Shown here: positions 42,486 through 53,266 of the stretch, piece by piece
Numbering within the stretch: position 1 is the first letter of the stretch
Layout: each line of letters starts with the position of its first letter
Assembly: GCA_023014485.1 (NCBI GenBank)
Contig: JAJOZX010001860.1
Coordinates: 186,001-250,000 of the forward strand
Length of the DNA: 64,000 nt
DNA from: Bathynomus jamesi
Taxonomy: Eukaryota; Arthropoda; Malacostraca; Isopoda; Cirolanidae
Direction of reading: 5' to 3'
Translations under genes and position numbers: made by a program
The notes under the pieces: generated by a model
Told to the model about the DNA's origin: nothing
The model's database searches: none
The model's input: only the letters and a program-made list of their open reading frames with translations

Positions 42486-44718
42486 TGTAATAGCGTGGGG
42501 TTAGTGACCCGCTAAGTTACTCGGTTTCTAAACAACAACAAAGGCACTTACCGTTGAATTAGATATTTTTAGGGCCTACCATAGGTTTCCTGCGTCCCAA
42601 AAAGCAGTCTACCTAAACTCTCTAACTTTACTAATTTTGAAGCTATAGACATTATCCCTAACTGATATAATTGATTGAAACTTTCTACTCCACTTGTCAC
42701 CTTAGAAACATCATCAAATTAACTTAGCACCAACGATTTAGTCAGATATGAATAACATGCGCTAGTCCAGCCAAAACAAACGAACAGCCCGCGTTGCTCT
42801 GTTTATCCCTTTGTGTTGCCATTCAGCTTTCTTTTAGTGACTTTTTCCTTTAGTGACTTTAGACTATATACATATATATATATATGCAGAGATGGGCATT
42901 AACGCGTTACATGTAACGACGTTACGTAACGAACGTTACAAAAGTAACGAGTAACGGTAACGCCTGAAAGATTTTCAAATGTATCAATGTAACGGTAACG
43001 CCTTGAACATTTTTTATCAATGTAACGGATTTTTTCGTTACTTGTTACATGTTACATGTTTGTTTTTATATAATAAGTGTTTGTATTTTAGAATCGAATC
43101 GGAAAATGGGATTTCTCATTATCGCCCATTATCATTTTTTTGTCAATTCCAGTTATTTTTATTTGTTTAATTAAGTTTATTGTAGCTATACATTGTCAAT
43201 AAAGTTTATTGTAGATGCATTCAATATTTCATTACTGCTATAAACCTATAATCGTAATACATTACTTTAAAACGTTACAGAACTAGCTAACCTCTAGATA
43301 GCAAATTTAGGCATTATTAGTTTGTTATGCCCGTGTGTATGATGTTGTGAAAAATGCTCTGTATGAATTGGTCTAAAGTATGTAAATTCCCCACCCACGG
43401 ACCACCAATGTGAAAAATGCTCTGTATGAATTGGTCCCCAATTAACCCACCCCTAATATCTCCAGTCTAACTATAGAGTAGATTAAGTCTAGCCTTGTAG
43501 GGGTCAGCCTAGAGATTCCGGAAATGGTCCAGAGCGGGCAGATAAATTGAGGTCCACAGTAGGATTCCTCACCAAATTAGGTTAGGGCAATCTACCTTCA
43601 CCTTTGTTAAGCTATGAGTTGATGCTAGGTCTTAGGCCACAATGTAGGCCTAATTTGTCTGACCCAGCTTAATTTACTGCGTTTACTTCTAACTGGGTTA
43701 AAAACACAATTAGTCACTTACTGCTAGTTATTAGAGAGTCCCTTTTCCCCTTTTGTTTAATTGTTGAGAGCGTACTTGCTGGTGGGGATCTTTTTTCGTT
43801 GTTTGTTCTTCTCCCTTCTCCCGTTCCGTCTTGTCGCCCCCTTCCTCGTTTTCGTTCTCCCTTGTTCTCCTTTTCGCGGGGCTTTTTTCACCAGCGTCTT
43901 CTTGGTCTTTTTTTGGTTGGTTGATCGGTAATGTATATCTATTACCGAGCACGCTCTTGTCACACAGTATATAAATACTAGTGTGGAGAATAACTCTGGT
44001 GAGCAACCAATTGGTTTCATCCACCCAGTTATTGACATAAAAGGAATTTAATAATTGTTAGATTAACTACCTACCTACTCAGTGAACCATTTCCGTTACC
44101 TCCCAACTACTCACACATCAGTTTTCCATAGATGTATTCCACATGATGTGGATGTGGATCTGTGGATTGTGGTTGGTAGGCAGTTGTATCATATGTAGCT
44201 ATTGAATCGTGTTTACAAACTAACACTAATAAATCGATACTTGAATTTGAATTTGATAACATTGCCATTCCATTCATGAGGACTATTAAATGCAATTCAC
44301 TATTCCGTGTCAGTGGCAACAACTAAATTTATATTTTCTAGGTCTCTTCATCTTTCCCAAAAATCATTGGGTTGCAAATTATTGTGCAAGATATCGTTCT
44401 TAAGAGAACAACATTTATATAGTCAATAATAGTAGCTATTAGAATTTATGTGGTATGGCTGCCATTTGTAAGTTTATCTGTAGTTTCAAAATACGCGTGA
44501 AGGCCCATAAACAAATATCAAATTTAACTAGTTACTTGTAACGTCGTTACATGTATCGAGTAACGGTAACGCTTTAAGGATTTTCAAAAGTAACGATGTA
44601 ACGGTAACGCCGAGTACATTTTCGACGTGTAACGAGCGACGGTAACGCCGCCCAATTTAGTGTAACGGTGCCCATCACTGTATATATGCACACACACACA
44701 CACACACACGTCACCTCA
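42486..44718 (-). repeat. Gypsy-1 5' LTR (interrupted)
   Basis: Lower end TGTAATAGCG at 42486, upper end GTCACCTCA at 44718; without the hAT (42887-44680) it is about 430 bp, matching the 3' LTR. Differences from the 3' LTR (several substitutions and indels, TA instead of CA repeats) show an old insertion. Confidence 0.88.
42887..44680. mobile_element. Non-autonomous hAT-like element with GTAACG-rich ends, TSD TATATATG
   Basis: TIRs CAGAGATGGGCA and CAGTGATGGGCA (inverted), an 8-bp duplication TATATATG at 42879-42886 and 44681-44688, and many GTAACG/CGTTAC copies within 130 bp of each end. Such ends occur in a hAT family known from several animals. A Lys/Glu-rich open frame at 43731-44038 (-) shows no transposase motif and I do not call it a gene. 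Confidence 0.9.
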
Positions 44719-44723
44719 CAAAA

Positions 44724-45024
44724 GTTTCTTGGATTCTTACTGGCAAGCTTTCTAGCCAGAGCATCCCCGCTTAACTCATCCTCATGATTTTTTTATATAC
44801 CTTAATGCATACTTAAACCTGGCATTAGCCCTCTGTTTTTGTTGTAATACAGGGCCTTTCCTTGGCTCTCCTTGTTCACACCATATTAAAAAAGCATCTC
44901 TGGATGCATTATGAAGTTCAGCCACATAATCGCTCCAGCCAGGTCTACATGTATAATTTTTTCTTCTAAAGATATTTAAGTCTAGGCTAGCATTATTGAA
45001 AGAGGAAACAATTTGTTCATACAT
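44724..45024 (-). pseudogene. LINE C, segment between endonuclease and RT
   Basis: The minus-strand frame contains IFRRKNYTCRPGWSDYVAEL, DAFLIWCEQGEPRKGP and ALRYIKKS, a linker typical of CR1-like ORF2 proteins. It leads into the RT at 31575 once Gypsy-1 is removed, and upstream it is cut by the solo LTR at 45025. Confidence 0.8.
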
Positions 45025-45628
45025 TGTTAGAAAATCTAGAAGAGGAAGAACCATTGTTGTCCCAAGGCGATACGATGACTAAGCTGATTGATGCAGCATT
45101 GCTTGTATATATATTAAGTTAAGGTGTATATATATCCATCTCATAATTGTAAGGTTAGTGAAAAATTAACTTAATTTAGAGCTAGCATTTTGAGCTCTTG
45201 TGGCATCATTGTTTGGTCACACTGTTGGCATTATTTTGGGACGCTGCGCGTCTTTTCTACTCGTTTGTGGAAGGTCGTACGTAAAAGGTGTGGTCTGATA
45301 GAGAGCTCTCTGCAATTCAGTTTGGTTGTTTAGATACATGATTGTTGCATCGTGCAATAGTCCAGGTTGCGTTGTTGTTGCAAGGTTCAGAAAGAAGACC
45401 ACAAATAGTACCCTTTTTGTTTACTTTAAGTTCATGTAATTAAGTTCTAAGGTAGGCCCGCATCGAGTCAGCAACCCTGAGGTTACCCTGAGGTAGGACC
45501 TAATAGGATCTCAAATCCGTAAGTTTTAATTTAGCTTAACTTGGGCTTTAGGTAGAACTTGCCCTTTAGAATTTGGCCGTTCACGGCTCAGCTGGGATTT
45601 TGAACCCGACAAATAAAAAAAAATAGCA
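45025..45628 (+). repeat. Solo BEL LTR in plus orientation, TSD TACAT
   Basis: Starts TGTTAGAAAATCTAG and ends near AAATAGCA, flanked by TACAT at 45020-45024 and 45629-45633. LINE C reads through on both sides. It is the same LTR family as BEL-1/BEL-2 but in the opposite orientation. Confidence 0.92.
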
Positions 45629-45633
45629 TACAT

Positions 45634-46560
45634 GTCTTTAAATGCCAAAATATGTGTTTGAATTCTACAGTTTACATCCTGACAAGCTAGAGCATCATTA
45701 GGGATAGATATATTACTTAGCAATACACCAGACATATTACAATACTGTTGTTTGCCATCATCATCAACTTTGGATCAGTCTAACTTCGCTTTACGTGTAT
45801 CATTTACCTGTAATAGCATTGGAATACAATTAATGTCAAACTCAATTAATAGGGGCATGTGGTCAGAATTGCAAAGAAGTACAAAACTGTCATATTCAGA
45901 ACTGCCTGATTTGCATCAGGTGTACAAATACAATGATCCAACCATGAGGTGGTGTGCCAACTATCACTAACAAAAGTAAAGCTATCACCAGGAAGACTAC
46001 ACATGGATGAAAGGGTCAAGTTATTATCTTCATAGAAGGCTTTTAAGTGGTTGCTAAACAAAGAATTATCATTAAGCACATTAGCATTAAAGTCACCAAT
46101 AATAGCTACACATGTATCCAATTCATCAATAATACTGCTTACCCGCCCCAATTTAATCATTATCAACTGCCTGAAAAGGCATATAGATACACAGAATTAC
46201 AAATTTGTTATTGTCTACACAAATTTCTATTCCAGTTAGCCAGTTCAAACCAAGTTTTAATTCACTAATATATTTCTCATACCCCAACCTCCATAGAATA
46301 GCTACCCCACCAGGTGGGTGGCCTGCAAAGAGACCATCTTGTTTATCTCTGGTGGCCTCTCCTATCCCATGAAAGTTACTGGACAGGCTATTCAGATCCT
46401 TTAAGTCCTGCTTCCATAGCCATGTTTCCTGCAGACAGAGAATATCAGCATCCTCTAACAGCTTATCACTTATGATCCGCCTGTGTTTGCTGTTATTGCC
46501 TAAGCTTAGGCCTCTACAGTTATAAGAGATTACCTTGAATGTTGCGATTAAGAAGATGCA
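45634..46560 (-). pseudogene. LINE C endonuclease
   Basis: Minus strand: VISYNCRGLSLGNNSKH near 46540, DADILCLQETWLWK (metal-binding Glu), GHPPGGVAILWR, ILCIYMPFQ, then after a frameshift near 46165 CVAIIGDFNANV and SWLDHCICT, and after another shift the SDHMPLL motif near 45860. All catalytic blocks of an APE-type endonuclease are recognisable, but in three frames. The frame continues to the solo LTR with SNISIPNDALACQDVNC. Confidence 0.83.
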
Positions 46561-46589
46561 GGAGTTCTGCCAGCCATCTCTACATGTTG

Positions 46590-47095
46590 AATTCCATTTA
46601 TACCAGACACAGCAGTTACAGCACTAGACCCAGTTGGATTTTCCTCCATAGTACGACGCATGATGTCTCCATAATTACCCTCTCCAGCATTTGCGAGAGG
46701 GGCTGCAGGTGTTTTTCTTCCCTTCTTCTCATAGAACCGCCGTACATATTACCCGTTCCGGCCATACTGCTGGATCCATAAATACCCCTGGATCCTCACA
46801 GACTGCTGTAACTTGAAAGGAACTGTACGTAGTCCATCTGGAGTCAATTTTCCTACATGTAACCTGAAGGTTCACTTTATCTTCCACAAATGCCTGCAGC
46901 TCCTCGACCGTAATATCAAGTCGCCATCTCGAGACGAAAATGTTTGCGGTCTTCGTTGGTACATTCATCATACAATCTGTTTTGGCAGCCCCTATGATAC
47001 CCCGCCGTTCTCTGCCAGTCTTTGCCACAGGCTGACTCCCTCTAGCCGGTGCATGAGTGGGACCAGACCCCCTTGAGGGACCCCCTTGAAGGACC
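46590..47095 (-). pseudogene. LINE C ORF1, C-terminal part
   Basis: An open minus-strand frame (47097-46729) with TKTANIFVSRWRLDITVEEL, a helix-strand segment, and YSSFQVTAVCEDPGVFMDPA before AVWPERV. This type of RNA-recognition-like C-terminal domain is common in ORF1 proteins of CR1-like LINEs. The N-terminus is missing at the junction with the BEL-3 relic. Confidence 0.65.
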
Positions 47096-48546
47096 AAATA
47101 AACCTATTTCTGATTTTAATCAAAGTAGAGCTAACCTTCAACTAAATTTAAGTGGCATGCCAAGTCCCGAGTCACAAGAATTTAGGGCTAAGTTACCCAT
47201 TTTGCTAGTACCAACATTTGATGGGACACGGTACAATTCCCATCTTTCATTGAGAAATTTGAGAGTTCAATAGGTAATAAACCTTATATTCCAACTGTTG
47301 ATAAGTTTAGCTACTTAACTAGTTTCCTTAAGGTCCAGCCTATAACATGATAGCCTCTTTACCACCTGTGGGTGATTCATATGAAGTGCTATTGATCTCT
47401 TGAAACGTAATTACATTAATAAAGATAAATTACATTTAAATTAGCTAAACAAATTATTGATTTTGCGCCTGCAAAATACAACCTAGTGATATGGTAAGAT
47501 TTTACTCAACATTATAAACTATTATGGGACACTGGTTAGCCATGAGATAGATGTTAAAGCTTCATCTTGGATCATACAAGCCGCATTCTTAGGTGCCTCC
47601 CTTTGAGGATTAAATCTTTTAGTTCAAAAGACAGGAGAAAATTATTCTAATCTTGAAGGCATTAGAAAACACTTCCCAACTATCCCAACTAATTTCAACG
47701 AGAAATAGTTCAACGCAAAATAAGAACCAGACTGGATAACCAGAGACTGTCCCCAGAGACCAACTAGCTACAGCCAAACAGACAAAACTTGATACTGTAG
47801 ACTCAAATGTGACCAACTATAACATACGAACACCAACATTACAGAACTTTACTGTAACTCCTACCTCAACTTACACACCACATTGTAAATTTTGTGCAAG
47901 TGATGAACACAGTAGTACTGAGTGTGGCAAATATTCAGACTTTAACACAAGATCTAGAAGATGTGAACAGTTGAACTTAGTAAAAAGTGTATTGGCCATG
48001 GACATTATAAGAAAGACTGTAAATTTGGATTAAGATTCTATTGTAAGTTTTGTAAAAGTTCAAGACATGTCTCATCAATGTATGATTCCTGAAGTGTCCA
48101 AACAACAATACTTAAACTCAAAAATACCTCCTCCAAACAAAGATAAACAGAAAATGCCACTTTCAGAGACATTCTGTTTGTTCAAACAACGTAGCAAAAA
48201 ACATTGAGGTTCTTTTACCAACTATTATGATACTTTGGACTTAGTGAATGATGAGAGTAGAACCATTCCAGTGAGATGTCTTATAGACTCTTGTTCAACA
48301 AACATTTGTTTCAAAAAATTTAGTCAATAAATTTGTTTGACACCAAACCCAAATGGACAAGAACTGAATATCACATCCGTTGTTAAGGATGACTCAACAA
48401 AAATAGCTATAAGACAATTGACCTAGAATTACATGTAGGAATGAACTAGAAAAATTAAAAGGTCATTATTCTAAACGTAGGACAAAACAAAATGATTGTA
48501 CCCAAACTAGAACAAACCATTAATCATTGGAGGAAACAGTACAATA
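47096..48546 (+). pseudogene. BEL-3 relic: gag and start of protease
   Basis: Plus strand and heavily decayed. Shifting frames show KLPILLVPTFDGT (start of a DUF1759-like gag domain), DKFSYLTSFLK, AIDLLKRNYIN, then a zinc-knuckle series from CKFCASDEHSSTEC to CKKCIGHGHYKKDC near 47890-48030, and PVRCLIDSCSTNICFK near 48275 in the position of an aspartic protease DSGS site (Gly-to-Cys-type change). The order gag-knuckles-protease is BEL/Pao. Many stops. Confidence 0.72.
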
Positions 48547-48576
48547 TGTTAGAAAATCTAGAAGAGGAAGAGCCAT
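48547..48576 (+). repeat. BEL LTR start fragment, plus orientation
   Basis: TGTTAGAAAATCTAGAAGAG and about ten further bases of the LTR start, then the sequence switches to the end of the oppositely oriented BEL-2 LTR. BEL-2 apparently inserted about 30 bp into an older LTR. Confidence 0.8.
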
Positions 48577-49175
48577 TGTGGTTTTTTTTTATTTTATTGG
48601 TTCAGAATCCCAGCTGAGCCGTGAACGGCCAAGCTCTGAAGGGCCAGTTCAACTACAGCCCAAGTTAACTAGACTAAAAACTTAGGACTTGGAGGTCCTA
48701 TTAGGTCCTACCTCAGGGTTGCTGACTCGATGTGGCCTACCTTAGGCCTCAGTTGAATAAAATTAAGATAAAAAACAAAAGGGGCACTATTTATGGTCTT
48801 CTTTCTAAACCTTGCAACAACAACACAACCTGCACCATTGCACGATGCAACAATCTGTATCTAAACAACCAAACTGAATTGCAAGAGAGCTCTCTACAGT
48901 ATAAGACCACGCCCTGTAAGTGCCGCATTCAACAAAAGAGTAGGAAGGACGCGCAGCGCCCCAAAAATGATGCCACAAGAGTGCCTAAACAATGATGCCA
49001 CAAGAGCCCAAAAATGCTAGCTCTAAATTAAGTGAATTTTTCACTAACCTTACAATTATGAGATGGATATATATACACCTTAACTTAATATATACAAGCA
49101 ATGCTGCATCAATCAGCTTAGTCATTATATCGCCTTGGGACAACAGTGGTTCTTCCTCTTCTAGATTTTCTAACA
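48577..49175 (-). repeat. BEL-2 3' LTR
   Basis: Begins TGTTAGAAAATC at 49175 after the purine tract GGTGGGGAG and ends in the A/T-rich tail near 48577. About 599 bp, uninterrupted. Confidence 0.88.
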
Positions 49176-49636
49176 CTCCCCACCGAAGAGGCATTGTTGT
49201 CATTACCTTCTGCAAGTTTAGCCAAGCTTTCTTCATGAGGCTGTAACTCAAAAGTTTCATCTTGACTATCCGTATTTTTGCTGATTTCTAAAGCAAAGAG
49301 TTTTTGTACAGATCTCTTTAATTTTCCTCCTGAAGTCTTTACCTGTGCAGACCTAACTAAATTGTCTTTGCCAACAAACAACGCTTTCATTATGCCAAGC
49401 TTCCAGCATTGCCTTGGTCTTTCATTCCCGATCATTACCACTTCTCCCACCTTGATACAATTTGCATTGGAACCCTTTACATTGACTGGTGGGTAATAAT
49501 TGAGTTCTGGCAAGTATTCCATCTGCCACCTCTTCCATAACTGATCTTGTAGCTCTTCAAGGTACTTGAACCTTCTGTTAACTCTCCTTGAGTGCTCTGA
49601 TAGCTGCAAGTCTTCTGGCAAACTGGGGCTTGATGT
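49176..49636 (-). pseudogene. BEL-2 integrase, C-terminal part
   Basis: Open minus-strand frame from the insert edge: RFKYLEELQDQLWKRWQMEY, ANCIKVGEVVMIGNERPRQC and the basic tail SGGKLKRSVQKLFALE, then a Ser/Glu-rich end into the LTR. Relative to BEL-1 it keeps about 20 extra codons near 49260. The N-terminal part continues at 51424. Confidence 0.85.
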
Positions 49637-49741
49637 TGTAGTGCCCTGCACCACAGGATTATCTTTTATTAATGAAAATTGGCATAAATTGGCACGAATG
49701 AAATTGTAAGGGTCAATTATTGGTATTATTATAGTATTACA
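49637..49741 (+). repeat. Internally deleted Gypsy-type LTR
   Basis: The first ~68 bp of the LTR fused to its last ~37 bp (GTAAGGGTCAATTATT to TAGTATTACA). It is the counterpart of the full copy on the other side. Confidence 0.78.
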
Positions 49742-50055
49742 CCCGTCTAACGTCCAGCAATTATTATATGTTCATTAAGTAGATTTTTTAATTCTAAGAC
49801 ACTTTCCTTCTATAGCGTTTCTGTCGCAAATGCTTCGTTTTCGAGATATAAACATTTTTTTGGTATGTATCTAGTGTGTGTTCGTACGTTCGTTTTGTGT
49901 GTTCGTTTGTGTGACCGTTACATGTCTGCCCATCACTGCGCTCCATCCATTTCGAATTTTAATTACTTTGCTACTGGAATGGCTTAGTGTGACGCGTGCT
50001 CGTTCGATTATTACAGCTGTATTGTCGCTTTCTACGAAATTTAGAAAACAGTGTT

Positions 50056-50153
50056 GAGTTTCTGCGTGCTCACGGTGTTCTACCGACAGTAGAGAAGTGT
50101 CCGCATTGTAAACGGAGTGTACATATCGTCAAGACCAGAACTGTGGCGTTGTA
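50056..50153 (+). pseudogene. ISXO2/Merlin-like transposase N-terminal fragment
   Basis: 32 codons: EFLRAHGVLPTVEKCPHC, then KRSVHIVKTRTVAL and a stop. The phrase FLRxHGVLPT followed by a CPxC zinc-ribbon start resembles the N-terminus of ISXO2-like (Merlin-type) transposases widespread in arthropods. A TTATTACAG just upstream could be an acceptor splice site. Nothing of the catalytic domain is present. Confidence 0.5.
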
Positions 50154-50160
50154 GATAGGA

Positions 50161-50226
50161 TAGATGTTAGGTTTGGTTAGGATAGGTTAGGTTAGGTTTG
50201 GTTAGGATAGGTTAGGTTAGGTTAGG
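50161..50226. repeat. GGTTA-type telomere-like repeat
   Basis: About a dozen GGTTA units, several with one substitution (GGTTT, GGATA), in the insert's middle. The unit equals the common arthropod telomere repeat TTAGG. Its interior position in a mobile element argues against a real chromosome end. Confidence 0.8.
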
Positions 50227-50235
50227 AAGGTTAGG

Positions 50236-50490
50236 TCAATTTTGAAGGTGAAATTTATGTTTTTCCTATGGGTTTTTGATGTATTTTGAACGAATCTGAC
50301 TTCAAAACCGTCGGAAATGACTCGTTTTCTGTGATTTCCCCACCCGAACTCTCGGTTCCCACCAGGCTCCCCAGATTGCCGGCTGGGGGGAAGGGGGTTA
50401 TCTCAAAAACGAGTCATTTCCGACGGTTTTGAAGTCAGATTCGTTCAAAACACATCAAAACTATGGGAAAAACATAAATTTCACCTCCAA
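50236..50490. repeat. Inverted repeat with ~95-bp arms
   Basis: Arms at about 50236-50330 and 50400-50490 pair almost perfectly (GAAATGACTCGTTTT against AAAACGAGTCATTTC, GTGAAATTTATGTTTTTCC region against its complement). The loop is GC-rich. It resembles a MITE or foldback core. Confidence 0.85.
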
Positions 50491-50500
50491 AGGAGACGGG

Positions 50501-51423
50501 TGTAATACTATAAATTTACCCAATTATTATTGACCTTACGTAGATACTTAATTAAATGCCAAGGTCACTAGCGCCCAAATACTGGTTTGCATCCGGCACT
50601 GAGGCGCAAAATATTTTTTTAATAAAAACAAAAAAGAAGGAAGGATTATAAAATTGTCAATATGAATTTTGTATTTTATTGACAACAATTAATAAGCTAT
50701 GTGCAACAATTATTGGTAAATGCAAAAAGGATTTTTACCCGTAACAACTAGGGTTGAAATGTATATAAATGCGAAATTAAATAATGGTACCGTTTAACTA
50801 ATATATAACATAATCTGTAACTAATATAGTATAATCTGCAAGTGATACTAATACTAATACTAATATTATAATCTAATAGCCACAATGACACCCTCGTTGT
50901 GGAGAAAGTTTGCTTGCTTGCGTGCGTGCTTTTTTGATTGTATATAATGGCGGAAAACTTGGCGTCTCTTGTGTTGTTGTGCCATACGTTTTTTTCGCTC
51001 AAACGATTTTACTAACCAACAAAAAAATCCTTAAAAGTAATCTCAAATCTAGTCACACCATGCATCAAAATTTAAATTGTCTGAAAGGCACAAATTATAT
51101 TTTTATATTTGCTTTGAATTTCTTCAATAATTGCACTTTAATTTTTATTTAGAAAGGCACTTAATATACCTAATTATTTTTTTTATTTAAATTTCTAATC
51201 ACTACAGTAGATAATTATCACTAGATATTTCAGAATTAATTCACTTGAAGAAGAACACTTAATTTTTATTTAAATTTCTAATCATTGGATTAAAATTAAT
51301 CACTGGACATGTTTAACTGGGCATTTAATTTTTATGTATTTATTTAGATTTAAAACATTTCATTCGTGCCAATTTATGCCAATTTTCATTAATAAAAGAT
51401 AATCCTGTGGTGCAGGCACTACA
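50501..51423 (-). repeat. Gypsy-type LTR, full copy, minus orientation
   Basis: It matches the Gypsy-2 LTR in patches along its length (start, CACAACAACACAA region, GCGCC..AGTGCCGGATGC region, GGGCGCTAGTGACC region), but with many differences, so it represents a sister family. It ends TAGTATTACA. Confidence 0.78.
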
Positions 51424-52380
51424 ATGTTAATCGTTTACCACAAAGAAAATAATTTGGTGTCAATGGCTCTGCATCCTGCATACTGTTATAAACAAAAGTG
51501 ATAGGCCTACTATTCGCCATTGCTTCTACTTCACACAAAACAGTGCAGAATTCTTCTTTGCTCAATGAGCATTAGCTAAAAGTTTCTTTAATGGGCACTT
51601 TACACTTCTCACTAGCCTTTCCCAAAATCCTCCCCACCATGGTGCTCTTTCAACAATAAACTCCCACTGTACCCCATGGTGTGAAAGTAGGATTGGAATC
51701 CCTCCTCTTTTAGCAAGGACCAAACTTCTTGGAGTTCCTTTGCAGCCCTTTTGAAGGTTTTTGCATTATCCGATATGATTTTATTTGGGAAACCCCTTCT
51801 GTCACAAACCTTTTAAAGGCCAAAAGAAATATGATATATCACTACTTGAGTTGCTTACCAACTCCAAATGGATGCTCTGGTGGTAGCACATGTGAAAAGA
51901 CATATATAACCTTTGTTAGACTCCCTTGCTCATACACATAGACTACTCCCACTACATCAAATGGGGCCGTATAGACACACCGTTCTCTTGGAAGTGGAGC
52001 CACCTTTTCATAATAAGGCTTTGCACTCCAACGCTTACAAACCACACATTTATGCAAGACCTTTTTTACTACTTGTCTAATTTTGGGAATCCAAAACTGT
52101 TGTCTGATCTCTATTATCACTTCTCTAACTCCAGCATGTAACAACTTATGATGAGTATCCAGGATCAAAAGTTCCACAAAGTGCCCCCAAAAGGTAGCAA
52201 AATTGGATATCTTTTCTCCTCTGGAAGCCCAGAAAATTGTAGTCTACCTCCTACTTTCATAAATCCTGATCCAAAAACACATCCAAACCCTTGGAACAGA
52301 ATGTGTTGGTAAACCTGTAATGGACGGCTGGTGAGCAATTCCCTCTCTTCACTAAATTTTTCCTTCTGCACATATACCAC
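51424..52380 (-). pseudogene. BEL-2 integrase, N-terminal part and core
   Basis: Minus strand from 52380: LLTSRPLQVYQHILF, MKVGGRLQFSGLPEEKRYP, then LILDTHHKLLHAGVREVI and a zinc-binding segment ending HKCVVCKRWSAKPYYEK, followed by FDVVGVVYVYEQ (the first catalytic Asp of VDFAGP is lost through a short deletion) and the frameshifted second-Asp region. It joins 49636 across the insert. Fewer insertions than BEL-1 but equally non-functional. Confidence 0.83.
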
Positions 52381-53266
52381 GCAGTATTGCCTGGCTTGCT
52401 GAATTTCCTTACTGTTCAGAATTCCTTCCCTTCTTCTTTCTCCTTAATGTTGTTTGTGAATCTATAATACCCATGCTGTCACTCTTAACAACCTTTTCAG
52501 ACTGCTAATGTCCTCAAGCCTCAATATGGGGTCCTGCTGCATAACTTGACAACTGTTCACAGTGCATTTCTCATTTCACTCACCCATTCTTCTTGAGCCT
52601 GGCATTCTCCTACAATAGGCTGATTAGAAGGCAGTTTTCACTTCCAAGTTTTAGCCACTCCGGCCCATTCCACCAACTTGACTGTGCAAGATCTTTCACT
52701 GAAATTCCTCGTGTTGGTAAATCAGCTGGGTTTTGGGTGCCTGGACAATGCTTCCATTGCTTTGGATCTGTGTGTGCTTGAATTTCCTCCACCCTATTGC
52801 AACAAATGGTTTCTATTTCCTTGCCTGGCTTCTTAACCAGTGCCAAACTATAGTGGAGTCTGTCCAATAATAGCTTGGAATTTCATAGAGGGCCAAAGAC
52901 TTTTGCACTGTAACTGCAAGCCGACTAGCAATAACTGCACCCCATCAATTCCAACCTTGGAATAGAAAGCCTTTTCAAAGGTGCTACTCTGCTCTTTGCA
53001 GCAACCAACCTGCAACTTACTTCCTCTTTGAATGTGCCTCTAAGATAAATACAAGTTGCATAGGCTTCCTCACTTGCATCACAAAAGATGTGCAGCTCCA
53101 AATTGTCTGGACTATTGTTCAACTCTCCAAAGTACCATCTTGGGATTTCAATGTCTCCAAGATGTGCCAATTCTTTGAACCAACATTTCCACCTTAACAC
53201 CATATGATCAGGTAACTCTTGGTCTCAACCAAGTCCAATTTCCCAGAGGCTCTGAAACCAAATTTT
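52381..53266 (-). pseudogene. BEL-2 RNase H and connection region
   Basis: Minus strand: FKELAHLGDIEIPRWYFGEL, NNSPDNLELHIFCDASEEAY (RNase H first Asp), SRVAPLKRLSIPRLELMG, then in another frame NRVEEIQAHTDPKQWKHC and GTQNPADLPTRGISVK. It gives the uninterrupted state of BEL-1 sites at 20969 (hAT) and 22157 (LINE). Frameshifts near 52925 and 52610. Confidence 0.83.

Larger units (their letters stand above)
31576..44718 (-). mobile_element. Gypsy-1, Ty3/Gypsy retrotransposon, TSD CAAAA
   Basis: Minus strand with two LTRs (31576-32005; 42486-44718 interrupted) and a perfect 5-bp duplication CAAAA at 31571-31575 and 44719-44723. LINE C is continuous across the site. The order is leader with minisatellites, gag, protease, RT, RNase H, integrase. 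Insertions: hAT (32582-33197), hAT (42887-44680) and a large block (about 35495-41026) with LINE D and an array that breaks the protease. All genes are decayed. Confidence 0.88.
49637..51423. mobile_element. Insert bounded by two inverted LTR starts, TSD ATGT
   Basis: The left end TGTAGTGCCC and right end (inverted) TGTAGTGCCT are both the start of one LTR, matching for about 68 bp and similar to the Gypsy-2 LTR start. A 4-bp duplication ATGT lies at 49633-49636 and 51424-51427, and BEL-1 shows the empty site. Left: an internally deleted plus-strand LTR (49637-49741). Right: a full minus-strand LTR (50501-51423). Between them are 759 bp with a transposase scrap, telomere-like repeats and a hairpin. 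Confidence 0.82.

Noticed and set aside
43731..44038. Lys/Glu-rich minus-strand frames of 97 and 93 codons
   Set aside because: Overlapping frames in purine-biased DNA inside a non-autonomous hAT, without transposase motifs.
50161..50226. True telomere or interstitial telomere site
   Set aside because: Too short, degenerate and inside a mobile insert.
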